A DNA stretch of 64,000 bases from positions 36,373 to 100,372 of the IMG/VR virus record IMGVR_UViG_3300032173_000002. One strand, written 5' to 3'. The translations under genes were made by a program, and so were the position numbers. The notes below the pieces were generated by a model that made no database searches, was not told where the DNA came from, and worked only from the letters and a program-made list of their open reading frames with translations. This stretch comes from a virus. This document shows positions 16,051 to 24,869 of this stretch, one piece after another (position 1 is the first letter of the stretch; every line of letters starts with the position of its first letter).

Positions 16051-17013
16051 ATGGGGATGGCTCTTACATTGAGGGATATTGCGAATCGGATGCTGTCAGC
16101 CTACCGCAAAGCGGATTACTCTTTAGTGGGGGTACATAATGTGGAAGTGGATGCCTGGGTTGGGACAAAGGCAATCCTCTTTACTGCAGACGTGGATAGT
16201 AGTGAGGGTGGAACTTACGATGTAGGAGTTGAGTTTTTTCAAGTTGTATTCTCCAATGGACCGAAGCCAGGCTGGATTCCTGTAGAGTCTGAAGATGGGG
16301 TGATTTACGCAGAACCACCTTCTATGACCTATAGCAACTGTGCCTTGAAGTGTGCATGTTTTACTGGCGATACTCTGATCCCTCTTGCCGATGGGTATTC
16401 CGTTCCTATCAAAGACCTTGTGGGAAGAGAGGAGTTTTTTGTTTATTCCTATGATTTGGATAAGAAACAGATTACGATTGGAAGAGGACACTCTTGTTGT
16501 CTGACTCGTGAGAATGCTCAAGTTCTTACTGTTCCTTTGGATAACAAGACAGTTATTACCTGCACACCAGATCACCTTTTCCTTATGAAGGACGGTAGGT
16601 ATAAGAAAGCGGAAGACCTTGTTCCAGGGGACTCCTTGCTTCCTCTGTATAGAGATCTGGCTGAAAGTGGTAAAGCTTGTGGAAAGGTTGCTGGTTTCCC
16701 TCTGCCGAAAGATGAGCCTGCTGATGTATATTGTTTTACGGTGGACAAATACGAGAACTTTGCTGTTGATGTTGATCGAGGGGCTTCGCTATCCAGCGGG
16801 GTTTTCGTTCATAACTGCCCTGATTTTCGTTACCGATTTGAGAAACCGTTGTATGATGTCGGCTCGCTCATTGGGAACTGGAGGAGGTATCGCCGGAGGG
16901 TAGGTGCCACAAGAACTATGCCCCCAGTAAATCCACGCCAGATACCTGGCTACTGCAAACATGTTTATTCCTTAGTTCAGGCTTTGGTCAATTCCAGGAT
17001 GGTAAAGGGATAA
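16051..17013 (+). CDS. Virion neck-region protein interrupted by a mini-intein
   Basis: The precursor is 320 aa. N-extein: residues 1-102. Intein: 103-255. C-extein: 256-320. The spliced protein (167 aa) would carry CACPDFRYRFEKPLY and a C-terminal PGYCKH, giving a CxC...CxH zinc-type (SWIM-like) motif shared by phage structural proteins with CxCPDF. The intein sits exactly between Ala and the second Cys of the CxC pair. The extein function is inferred only from position between capsid and sheath genes. ATG 16057 is an alternative start. Confidence 0.75.
   Translation: MGMALTLRDIANRMLSAYRKADYSLVGVHNVEVDAWVGTKAILFTADVDSSEGGTYDVGVEFFQVVFSNGPKPGWIPVESEDGVIYAEPPSMTYSNCALKCACFTGDTLIPLADGYSVPIKDLVGREEFFVYSYDLDKKQITIGRGHSCCLTRENAQVLTVPLDNKTVITCTPDHLFLMKDGRYKKAEDLVPGDSLLPLYRDLAESGKACGKVAGFPLPKDEPADVYCFTVDKYENFAVDVDRGASLSSGVFVHNCPDFRYRFEKPLYDVGSLIGNWRRYRRRVGATRTMPPVNPRQIPGYCKHVYSLVQALVNSRMVKG
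16357..16815 (+). mobile_element. Mini-intein (HINT domain, no homing endonuclease), 153 aa
   Basis: The intein begins with Cys (CFTGDTLIPLADGYSVPIKD, block A) and has block B with T-x2-H (ITCTPDHLFLMKDGRY). It ends with block F (VYCFTVDKYENFAVD) and block G (GVFVHN) before Cys +1. All splicing residues (Cys 1, block B His, terminal His-Asn, Cys +1) are present. There is no room for a LAGLIDADG or HNH endonuclease, so it is probably an immobile, splicing-competent remnant. Confidence 0.88.
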
Positions 17014-17020
17014 ATCGGCT

Positions 17021-17482
17021 GTGGGTCTTATCAATTGTGTTCCAGATGTATTTCGAGATAATGTCCCAAAATGGCTAACCCACCTTCAGTCTTACTATGG
17101 ATTGAAGTGTGAGTATTTTTATCCTATTCAGTCCGGTAGTTTTTACTGGACTGAGGATGCTGGCTGTCAGTATGATGCTGAGCCAGCGGAGGTGGAAACC
17201 GATGTAGTGGTTGGAAAAGGAATCTTAGGACAGAGGTTTAAGTCGGATGCTAGCCTCGATATGTTTACAGAGAATTCAACAGTGATTCTTCTTCCTCCAG
17301 AGCGAACGCTACCAAAGGATACCAAGGTCAAGGTGCATCTGGGGAAGGAGATAGCTTCTGGCTCTTTGTTTCAGGAGTTCCGAGTGGAACGAATTGAAGC
17401 AGTATATGCTGCTTCAGGTTCTATCATTAACAAAGCTGTACTGTGGCCTTTCAATGCGCCAGTAGATTATGAAGGAGGGTAA
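17021..17482 (+). CDS. Probable head-closure or neck protein
   Basis: The protein is 153 aa from a GTG start. It is mostly beta, with KGILGQRFKSDASLDMF and TKVKVHLGKEI segments. Size and location between connector-like genes and the sheath fit a head-closure or adaptor protein. No specific family is claimed. Confidence 0.5.
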   Translation: MGLINCVPDVFRDNVPKWLTHLQSYYGLKCEYFYPIQSGSFYWTEDAGCQYDAEPAEVETDVVVGKGILGQRFKSDASLDMFTENSTVILLPPERTLPKDTKVKVHLGKEIASGSLFQEFRVERIEAVYAASGSIINKAVLWPFNAPVDYEGG

Positions 17483-17484
17483 AA

Positions 17485-17691
17485 ATGAGCAAAGCCAGAG
17501 AGTTTTTGGAGATGGAGTTACTAAGTCAAGATCTGCGGAGGGAAGCTGCTGCTGTCGAGGATCATTTGAATAAGTTTTATGATCGTTGGCATCTCGTATT
17601 TAATGATGAGGAGTTAGATGCGATTACCTCAGCTTTGAAGATCCTTCGCAATCTTCAAAAAGTGGACTTGCTGGTCAAGCCTCAGCGTTGA
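17485..17691 (+). CDS. Small tagged helical protein inside the neck module
   Basis: The protein is 68 aa and begins with the clear tag MSKAREFLEMELLSQ, then a helical body. This is the only tagged gene found beyond the capsid gene, so tagged proteins are not confined to the left block. A 25-nt hairpin repeat overlaps its 3' end. Confidence 0.65.
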   Translation: MSKAREFLEMELLSQDLRREAAAVEDHLNKFYDRWHLVFNDEELDAITSALKILRNLQKVDLLVKPQR

Positions 17692-17712
17692 AGATCCTTC
17701 ACGATCTTCAAA
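17635..17712. repeat. Duplicated 25-nt stem-loop
   Basis: Copies at 17635-17659 and 17688-17712 share arms TTGAAGAT and ATCTTCAA (8 bp, 9-nt loop) and differ in three loop bases. The first is inside the 17485 gene and the second spans its stop codon. The pair may act as an mRNA processing or stability element. Confidence 0.55.
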
Positions 17713-17731
17713 TGAATGAGTAGGAGATAAA

Positions 17732-18370
17732 GTGATTACTGTCCTTGTCTTGAACTCCTTCTCTAACTACCTGCGGGATGATGTTCTCAATATAGAACCC
17801 ATCCACGGCTATATACTGGGAGACACGATCTATACCTGGAGTGTTGAGAACTTCCAGCTTGTCAGAAAGCATGTGGTAGAGCAGGATGAAGAGAGGAAAG
17901 CCTCTGGAATTCCCTATTGGTTAGTCTTTCTCTGCTCACGGAGTAAGATAGATGTGAGCAAATTACAGGCTCGTCATTTCCCTAAGAAGGTCTGGGCCAA
18001 TTCTACACAGGAGCCAGATGTAATGAGTTATGAATACCGCATGGCGAGCCTGGATTTCAAGCTGAACATCTATTCCAATTCTATTAAAGTAGCAGAAGAT
18101 GTAGAGGAAATCATTCTGGCCAGGCATGTGGATCATCCAATAGAGGTAACTGTTCCTGGTCTGTTTGATGATCTAAATAAGCCACTAATGGCCGATGTAA
18201 TGGATTTCAAGGTGGATGCTCTTCAGAAAGGGGACTCTTCTAAAGCAGGTACTATGGTCTACCTGCAGTGCTCTGGCGCTTTGCACTATCCTTTGTTATT
18301 GTCCAATGAGGTTTTGCCTCTGATTACAAATATCGTTACGACTATCAATTTCAAAATAGATATGGAATAG
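17732..18370 (+). CDS. Probable tail terminator or neck protein
   Basis: The protein is 212 aa from GTG 17732. It has an alpha/beta character with a central SYEYRMASLDFKLNIYSNS strand pair. Position directly upstream of the sheath gene suggests a tail terminator or sheath-completion role, by synteny only. Confidence 0.45.
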   Translation: MITVLVLNSFSNYLRDDVLNIEPIHGYILGDTIYTWSVENFQLVRKHVVEQDEERKASGIPYWLVFLCSRSKIDVSKLQARHFPKKVWANSTQEPDVMSYEYRMASLDFKLNIYSNSIKVAEDVEEIILARHVDHPIEVTVPGLFDDLNKPLMADVMDFKVDALQKGDSSKAGTMVYLQCSGALHYPLLLSNEVLPLITNIVTTINFKIDME

Positions 18371-18383
18371 GGGAGGTGATTCC

Positions 18384-18602
18384 ATGAATAAACCGAGGAG
18401 GCCTTATGTTTCTCTGGATTCTCCTGGGGAGGTAAGTGGGGGGTCTCAGTTTGTGATTCTGAAGTCCAAACGGAATCACAATATCTACATTATGTATGAT
18501 GGGAGTACCCTGGTGCTTCCCCCTGGGGGGAAAACTTCAAAGCTGGAGGCTTCGAAGTTGGGGACGATTCCAAGTGGTGTTATCAAAATCGAAGTGAAGT
18601 AA
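18384..18602 (+). CDS. Hypothetical small protein upstream of the sheath
   Basis: The protein is 72 aa with GGGGAGGTGATTCC before ATG 18384. It is beta-rich (FVILKSKRNHNIYIMYDG) and could be a small virion accessory. No family is recognised. Confidence 0.6.
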   Translation: MNKPRRPYVSLDSPGEVSGGSQFVILKSKRNHNIYIMYDGSTLVLPPGGKTSKLEASKLGTIPSGVIKIEVK

Positions 18603-18632
18603 CTTTACAAGTGAACCGGAGGTGAGAACAAT

Positions 18633-20228
18633 ATGCTAGGCAATGTAACGATATCAGAAATCTCTCTCGATACAAGGGTGCCGTCTTTTCCTGGTGCCTA
18701 TGGCTATATCGCTGGACCTTTCAAAAAGGGTCCGGTGAATCAAGTTACCTTGGTGACCAGCGATGCGCAATTCCTTCGTCGGTACTCCCCAAACGAGAGG
18801 GTAGAAGTGGGATATGATCTCTCCTACTTCTCTGCATTAGCCTTTTTGCAGAAGTCAGATAAATTACAAGTGATCCGGGTAGCTTCGGGCTCCCTGTATG
18901 GAGGAGTGGAAATCTTTGAGAAATCCGGATCTTCTAATCAAGGTGTGGCAGGGATGATTGATCCCACCGGAGAGCTTGAGGGGAGCGAGCCATATACATT
19001 CTCCTCTGGTGCGACTTTGCTACTGTATGGGGCTAATCAGGGCGACTGGAATAACGAGATTGGTGTGAGGATTTACAACTACGCAGAGAGTCCGGATGAA
19101 GTGAAGGAGCCCAATGCTTTCTTGATCGAAGTTTACAAAGGAAGTTCTAAGAAGGAAAGCTGGGTAGTATCAAGGCAGGAGGACCATGTAGACGGGTATG
19201 GAAGGAATATATTTGTTGAGACCCTCTTGGAGGGGAGTGAGTACATTCGGGCAATCAATAATGATGCTCTTGATTCGGATACTTATCCCTATCCAAAGGA
19301 GCAAACAACAACTCTTGCTTTGACTGGTGGTGATGATGGAGGTACAGTAACTGATTCTGAGTTAATTTCCGCATTAGATGTCCTGACGGAGAGCGTACCA
19401 GTTACCCTCTTGATGGATGGTGGTCATGCAACTGCAACTTACCATGATGCCTTGCTGGATAAGGCGGAGGCAAGAGGGGATTGCTTCGCTATTCTGTCTG
19501 TACCTTATACAGCAGTGGCTAGCGCAGATTACATGACGGAGATTCAAACCTATCGTCAGACGACTCTGAACGCAAATACATCATGGGGTGGGTTATGGAC
19601 ACCGGATCTGTATCTCTATGACAAATTTAACAACCGCTCTATCTATGTGTCGCCAGATGGCCACATAGCTGGGCTGATCTCCCAGAATGCGGCCAGGACG
19701 GAGCTGTGGTATGCAGCAGGGTTCGCTGGAAACAAGGCACAGATCTCCGTCCAAGGTCTCAGGAGGTACTTGACCAAAGCTGAGGGAGACACATTGTCTA
19801 ACTATGGGGTCAACTGTATTATGTTTGCTCCAGGTCGTGGAATTAGACCCATGAGCCAGTTGACCTTGCTGTCCAGACCCTCTGCTTTGGATCGTGTCAA
19901 TGTGAGACTGATGCTGATTGTGATTGAGCCAGCAGTGAAAGTTGCTCTGGAAGACTTCTTGTTTGAGTATAATGATGAGGATACCAGAGCAAGAGTTGTA
20001 GCGACCTTGGGAACTTACATGCTTGCCATCAGGGCTCGTAAGGGAGTCGCTGATTTCCAGATTAAGTGTGACTCTGACAACAACTTACCTTATGATATTG
20101 AGAATCATATTCTCAATGTGGACTTGCTGGTCAAGCCGCTGCTCACGGTAGAGTTTATCAAGTGTAATGTGGTGATTACGCCTCAAGGGATGACCTTCAG
20201 CGTCGCTGAAGAAATGATCCGAGGTTAG
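18633..20228 (+). CDS. Contractile tail sheath protein
   Basis: The protein is 531 aa. The N-terminus (VPSFPGAYGYIAGPFKKGPV) is the usual sheath opening with a propagated early beta-handshake strand. The C-terminal third (VEPAVKVALEDFLFEYNDEDT, then FQIKCDSDNN and LLVKPLLTVEFIKCNVVIT) is the conserved sheath core that packs on the tube. It defines the phage as a myovirus type. The tube gene follows 16 nt later. Confidence 0.9.
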   Translation: MLGNVTISEISLDTRVPSFPGAYGYIAGPFKKGPVNQVTLVTSDAQFLRRYSPNERVEVGYDLSYFSALAFLQKSDKLQVIRVASGSLYGGVEIFEKSGSSNQGVAGMIDPTGELEGSEPYTFSSGATLLLYGANQGDWNNEIGVRIYNYAESPDEVKEPNAFLIEVYKGSSKKESWVVSRQEDHVDGYGRNIFVETLLEGSEYIRAINNDALDSDTYPYPKEQTTTLALTGGDDGGTVTDSELISALDVLTESVPVTLLMDGGHATATYHDALLDKAEARGDCFAILSVPYTAVASADYMTEIQTYRQTTLNANTSWGGLWTPDLYLYDKFNNRSIYVSPDGHIAGLISQNAARTELWYAAGFAGNKAQISVQGLRRYLTKAEGDTLSNYGVNCIMFAPGRGIRPMSQLTLLSRPSALDRVNVRLMLIVIEPAVKVALEDFLFEYNDEDTRARVVATLGTYMLAIRARKGVADFQIKCDSDNNLPYDIENHILNVDLLVKPLLTVEFIKCNVVITPQGMTFSVAEEMIRG

Positions 20229-20244
20229 AGAAAGGAGGGTAGAT

Positions 20245-20817
20245 ATGCCGAGAGTTCAGATTGATCAGATTAGAGGAAGTGGGCAGGTAGTTACAAACTA
20301 TAACTGGATGATAAAGATCCTCCGAAAACCTGCGATCCCGTTTCATGTTCCTGGGGATCTGATGCTAGACTTTCGCTGCGTCACAGCAACTGAGCCTGTT
20401 TACTCTGATGCAACTCCAATGGAGCCGACAATTAGGGGACATACAATTGCCGTCCCAGGGATGGTTAAGTGTAGCAGGGATTTTAAGATCACTGTACTTG
20501 AAACTGCAAATCTGGATATGCGAAAATTGTTTGTCCCCTGGTTACAGGCAACTTACGACCCCATTACAGGTATTGCTGGACCGGATTTAGCGGTTACAGC
20601 GGATATCATGCTTGTTCGGATGAACAGGCATGATATCCCATTGTGGGAGTTCGTAATTTTCTATGCCTTCCCCACGAGATTTAGTGACGGAGCAAATGCG
20701 TTCGCTAATGGGGCTACTCCTGGGAGCATTACTTGCGAGATAGACTTTGCTTATACCTACTTCAAGCAAGGCCTGTCTACGCTGTCTGTAGCAAGTCCTG
20801 TTCCTGTGGTGCTGTAG
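20245..20817 (+). CDS. Tail tube protein
   Basis: The protein is 190 aa directly downstream of the sheath, as expected for a tube protein. It has a beta-sandwich character with GHTIAVPGMVKCSRDFKITV and a late ITCEIDFAYTYF strand. No signal peptide or Cys motif. Confidence 0.75.
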   Translation: MPRVQIDQIRGSGQVVTNYNWMIKILRKPAIPFHVPGDLMLDFRCVTATEPVYSDATPMEPTIRGHTIAVPGMVKCSRDFKITVLETANLDMRKLFVPWLQATYDPITGIAGPDLAVTADIMLVRMNRHDIPLWEFVIFYAFPTRFSDGANAFANGATPGSITCEIDFAYTYFKQGLSTLSVASPVPVVL

Positions 20818-20919
20818 CCGATTTTCTTAGAGAAGCAAAGGCAGCACCCACTTTACTTTACCCTCTTTTGCCCACTCGCATCGCTACTGTCTAAACTCCT
20901 TTCTCAAGGAGAATACCCT

Positions 20920-21444
20920 ATGGCTGTTCCCACAGTTGAGCAGATCAGAGCCGTCGGTCGGTATCGGGTGAACTATCTGTGGAATGTTCAGTTCCCGACA
21001 AGCCCGTTCTCAGACTGGTTTCCAGCGACTTCTGTAGATGAGGATGTAGTGGAAGTGGAATCCTATTCCTTTAATGGATTTCTCCACAAACACTCAATCC
21101 CGTCTTCTGGCTTTTCAGAGCCAAGAAAAGTTAGCATAACTTTCCTGGATGCAGAGGATATGAGATTATTCAACTGGCTAACGAACTGGATGAAGAATAC
21201 TATCTTGAATGGAGGCAGAGGAGTAAGTCCTCTGGCGGATTGTGTCAAACCTGTGTTAATCTCCCGATTGGCAAATCAGAATGAAGTCGGGAAGTCTTCG
21301 TGGAAAGAACTCTCCACTGCTACATACTATGTCTATCCAGTTGGTAAAATCTCATTTGAGGGGAAGTCCACTGAGGGGAAGTCCACAGAGCTCAGCTTAG
21401 TGTCTTACAAGCTGGATTTTGTTGTAGTTCATGTACTGGAGTAG
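20920..21444 (+). CDS. Second tail tube-like protein
   Basis: The protein is 174 aa. The FPTSPFSDWFPATSVDEDVV and KVSITFLDAEDMRLFNWL segments are of the kind seen in tube or tube-initiator proteins. Being a second tube-like gene, it could be the tube tip or initiator. It is preceded by a roughly 100-nt spacer with a pyrimidine-rich stretch and its own AAGGAG site. Confidence 0.6.
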   Translation: MAVPTVEQIRAVGRYRVNYLWNVQFPTSPFSDWFPATSVDEDVVEVESYSFNGFLHKHSIPSSGFSEPRKVSITFLDAEDMRLFNWLTNWMKNTILNGGRGVSPLADCVKPVLISRLANQNEVGKSSWKELSTATYYVYPVGKISFEGKSTEGKSTELSLVSYKLDFVVVHVLE

Positions 21445-21459
21445 AAAGGAGCTTGTGTA

Positions 21460-22350
21460 ATGCCCAAGGTGGTGCTGAAGGAGAAGAAGGCTATACTTAC
21501 GAAGGAACCCACCACTGAGAAGCTTTCCTGGATAAAAGTCAAGGGAGCTATCCCTTCAAAATGGTTGCCATACCCGAAGGGCCTGGAGATTTACTATCGT
21601 CCTTACACTCATGGCGATCTGCTCCTGTTTAATCAGACGAATCCAGATGGTAGCCCAGTAATGGATGCTGTTCAGAGGATAGAGTTTGTAATGAAGGGAA
21701 TTGATGTAGGAGGTGCTCCATTCGATAAATGGAGCATCTCTTATAGGGACTTTTTGTTCGTTTCGCTTTTGCGCAGATTATCTACCTTTGACACCAATCA
21801 GTTTGTTATGGCTTACAAGTGCTCAGTATGCGGTGGAGAGAATCAAGCAATATTCTCCCTGGAGCAAGTAGATATTATGGATGTGGAAGTGCCTGCTCTC
21901 CCTGTAGTATATACGACCACAGAGGGAGAAGTGCTCCATTTTTCCTTGCTCACGGTGGGAGGTTATATGCGCCTACTGAAGGAAGGAAACTTGAAGGATG
22001 AGTTGGCTATTCTTTCAGAGATGCTAGTCAACTTTCAGGATAGGGAGAAAGCCTACAAGATCCTGTACGATGCAAGGGGGAAGGGTGGACAGGACATAGA
22101 GGCTTTGATAGAGATCAATACCATGCTTCTGACTGGGATTAAGCCTCTGGAGCACAAGTGTCAATTTTGTCTGAAGTTTAATGAGGAGGAGGAGCAGAAG
22201 GAGAAGAGCACACCGGGATACTCTGCTTATTTTCGTGATCCGACAAATTATCTTAGTTTCTACGACCCAGAGGTGGTCGTATTTCCCTTTCGTCAACCTG
22301 ACGACACTTTTAGAAATCGAATTCGCTTTGGCTTACAAGGGAATCGTTGA
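21460..22350 (+). CDS. Tail or baseplate assembly protein with CxxC pairs, candidate frameshifting chaperone
   Basis: The zero-frame product is 296 aa. Two CxxC pairs (CSVCGG near residue 124, CQFC near residue 231) suggest a zinc knuckle. The gene sits immediately before the tape measure gene, where tail assembly chaperones lie in many phages. The +1 frame continues to 22447 with a protein-like helical sequence (LLEIEFALAYKGIVDAWN). A +1 shift at TTT-CCC-T (CCC at 22285-22287) would give a 328-aa product. Which form is functional is unknown. Confidence 0.65.
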   Translation: MPKVVLKEKKAILTKEPTTEKLSWIKVKGAIPSKWLPYPKGLEIYYRPYTHGDLLLFNQTNPDGSPVMDAVQRIEFVMKGIDVGGAPFDKWSISYRDFLFVSLLRRLSTFDTNQFVMAYKCSVCGGENQAIFSLEQVDIMDVEVPALPVVYTTTEGEVLHFSLLTVGGYMRLLKEGNLKDELAILSEMLVNFQDREKAYKILYDARGKGGQDIEALIEINTMLLTGIKPLEHKCQFCLKFNEEEEQKEKSTPGYSAYFRDPTNYLSFYDPEVVVFPFRQPDDTFRNRIRFGLQGNR

Positions 22351-22436
22351 TGCTTGGAATATCAAGGAAATGGATTTTCAGGAAGTTACTGCTCTGTATG
22401 ATCGCTTGAAGAAGCAAATAAAGGAAGAGAACCCGA

Positions 22437-24860
22437 ATGCCGGATGAGATAACAAGAGAGAGCATCAAAAGAGAAGCTAAGGAAATGGCCTCGCAGCTAG
22501 CAGAGGATGTAGCTGCTGGAGTTGGTGATGCCCTGACTGGGGCCTTGGGAGTTAGAGCTTTGGAGAGTTCTTTCGCAGAGTTGGGAAAGAAACTGGGAGA
22601 GACTCTCACTAAGTCTTTGGCTGAGGAAGCAAGAAAGTCTCCTATCAGTAGGGAGATTCCCGGAGTGGTTTCCCCTACGGGACTTGGAACAGAGTTGGAG
22701 CATTTTCGGGAGCAGTTAGAGAGGCTTGTAGTCCAGCTAAGAAGTACGATTGATCTTCTAAGCAAGTCTGGGACTACCCTGGTTGGCGAAAGAGAGATGG
22801 GGCAGATACGCCAAGTGGCTGAAGCCATTCTGGAGAGGCAGGGGATTACTCCTGAGACTGCAAGGAGTTTTGTAGATACGGTCAAGCAGGTTCAAGATAC
22901 CTTGGGCCAGATGGGAGAAGAACAGAAGCAGTTTCAGGTAAGCATAAAAGATATTTTCGATGTCTATCATAAAATTCTTGAGGATCACCGAATTTCCTTG
23001 GATGTCCAGAGAGATTTGATAGAGGATGTCCAGCGATATATGTCAGGGGAGGAAACTCCGCTGGCCCGTGAGATTAGGGCTTTCGATGTTTCCCAATTAG
23101 ACAAGGAGAAAGTTAAGGAATTCCTGGCTCTGATTGACCGAGCGAGGGAAGAGGAGTCAGGGGAGTTGAAGGGCACTTTGGAGGAGCTAAATCAAACTTT
23201 CCAGGAAGCTTTCCTCACTCCAGGAGAGACCAGAGCTACTTGGTTTGAGAGAGTTCGATCTGCTGGGAAGCCTTTTGTCGAGGCTTTCGTGGAGGCTCCG
23301 GGGAAGTTTACTATCGGAAAAGATATTCGTGCTGGGTTGATGGATATGTTATTTGGTGGCATGGGGTTAGGGCCTTTGGCAAGAGAACTCAGGCTTCCAG
23401 AGAGGATGGAATCTTTGTGGGGGGTGGGAGTAGGAAAGATCCGGGAGCTTGCGGGAGGAATGTTCGGGAGAGGGGGACTATCACCAAGTGAGGAGATTCG
23501 TGAGACGAGAGAGGAAGTTAAAAGAGGTTCAGAACAGATACTGAAGACCATAGAATTGAAGGAGAAGAAAAGGGAGCTTACAGATGGAGAGCATCGGAAG
23601 AATATCCAGGCAATACTGAAACGGGTCCATGCTCGACCTTCAGAGATGGTTCCTGAGATTGAGGAGTCTGCTGATATTGCCGCTTCCCCAAAAATGATAG
23701 AACGCTTGGGTCCTCGTTTTACTGGCTGGTTGACCAAAATGTTCCCTGGCTTATCTCAAATGCTCATGGGAGGTGGACTGGCTGGTGCAGCTTTGACAGC
23801 TGCGGGGGTTGCCGCCACGATTGGAATGTATGTTACAGCAGCAAAAACAGGCCTCGAGGCAAAGAAAACACTGGAAGACATAGGCAAGGCTAAGGAAGCT
23901 AAAGCAGTAGAATATGCGACAAGGGACATCGGTGGACTTACTGCTATGATGGAGTCTCGAAGGGATTCTGGTGCGATTAGTGTAGATGTAAACCGAGCCA
24001 AGTCTTATGGAACTTATCAAATGAATGTGAAGGGAGAGTTACCTGGGTTTGTAGCGAGATATGGAGAGAAATTTGGATTGACTGCTCCGCTTGGTGAGAA
24101 AGAGTTCGATGTCCAGTGGAGAAAGGCTTATGCAGAAAGACCACAGGAGTTTGCAGCCAGTCAGCACATGTATATGGTTGATGTTCCCTATACTCGCCTG
24201 ACCAAGCATATGAGGGGCAAGGGGATTGAAACTGCGGGGAAAAGTCGTCTCGCTTCTGCTATCTTTTCTGTTTCTACAACTCATGGATTTGAGGGACAAA
24301 AAATAATTGTAGAAGATGCGATTAAGTTTGCAAAAGAGCAAGGATTGAACTTCTCCGACTTACCAGAGGATAGACAGATTGATATTCTTTATTCTGCTCG
24401 TAGTGCTTATGTATCCAGAGCTCGTGGAATACCTGAAAAAGCGAAGCCTGAGCTGTTAGATCGTTTTAAGAGGGAGAAAAGAATCTTAAAGGGAGAAGAG
24501 ATGGCACCTGTAAAAGCTCCCGTTCCATCTACAGTGGCTCCTACTCCATCTGTAGGAGCTCCTACTCCCTCCGCAGTGGCTCCAGGAGGAGAGTATATCT
24601 TACCAATTCCTGCTGGTGAAGAGTTGAGGCCGACTGCATTGTCTCCGACCAGAAAGCCTGCCACAACGATTACTGCCACCCCAACTCTAGCGAGAGAGCC
24701 CGTGGAGACTGTACCAGCGTTGGTTCCTCCTGCTGCTCCGCCTTCCGAGGCACCTGCTCCTCCTCCAGTTACTATGCCTTCTATCGTTCATATTACTGAG
24801 AGACGAAAATCTATTGACGATTATGGGATTGCAATTGCTAATCTTGGCATGTGTTCGTAG
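22437..24860 (+). CDS. Tape measure protein with muralytic-like domain
   Basis: The protein is 807 aa. Residues 1 to about 430 are long charged helices typical of tape measures. A small-residue hydrophobic stretch (residues 442-470, GGGLAGAALTAAGVAATIGM) could cross a membrane. Residues about 500-680 contain GLTAMMESRRDSGAISVDVN and SYGTYQM, like tail-associated peptidoglycan-degrading domains with an SYGxYQ motif. A Pro/Ala-rich linker follows. It sets tail length and probably helps pass the cell wall. The enzyme activity is inference. Confidence 0.75.
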   Translation: MPDEITRESIKREAKEMASQLAEDVAAGVGDALTGALGVRALESSFAELGKKLGETLTKSLAEEARKSPISREIPGVVSPTGLGTELEHFREQLERLVVQLRSTIDLLSKSGTTLVGEREMGQIRQVAEAILERQGITPETARSFVDTVKQVQDTLGQMGEEQKQFQVSIKDIFDVYHKILEDHRISLDVQRDLIEDVQRYMSGEETPLAREIRAFDVSQLDKEKVKEFLALIDRAREEESGELKGTLEELNQTFQEAFLTPGETRATWFERVRSAGKPFVEAFVEAPGKFTIGKDIRAGLMDMLFGGMGLGPLARELRLPERMESLWGVGVGKIRELAGGMFGRGGLSPSEEIRETREEVKRGSEQILKTIELKEKKRELTDGEHRKNIQAILKRVHARPSEMVPEIEESADIAASPKMIERLGPRFTGWLTKMFPGLSQMLMGGGLAGAALTAAGVAATIGMYVTAAKTGLEAKKTLEDIGKAKEAKAVEYATRDIGGLTAMMESRRDSGAISVDVNRAKSYGTYQMNVKGELPGFVARYGEKFGLTAPLGEKEFDVQWRKAYAERPQEFAASQHMYMVDVPYTRLTKHMRGKGIETAGKSRLASAIFSVSTTHGFEGQKIIVEDAIKFAKEQGLNFSDLPEDRQIDILYSARSAYVSRARGIPEKAKPELLDRFKREKRILKGEEMAPVKAPVPSTVAPTPSVGAPTPSAVAPGGEYILPIPAGEELRPTALSPTRKPATTITATPTLAREPVETVPALVPPAAPPSEAPAPPPVTMPSIVHITERRKSIDDYGIAIANLGMCS

Positions 24861-24869
24861 GAGAACAAA

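Noticed and set aside
21361-21390. Tandem repeat GAGGGGAAGTCCAC in the second tube-like gene
   Set aside because: Only two short copies encoding EGKST twice; likely a trivial duplication in a loop.
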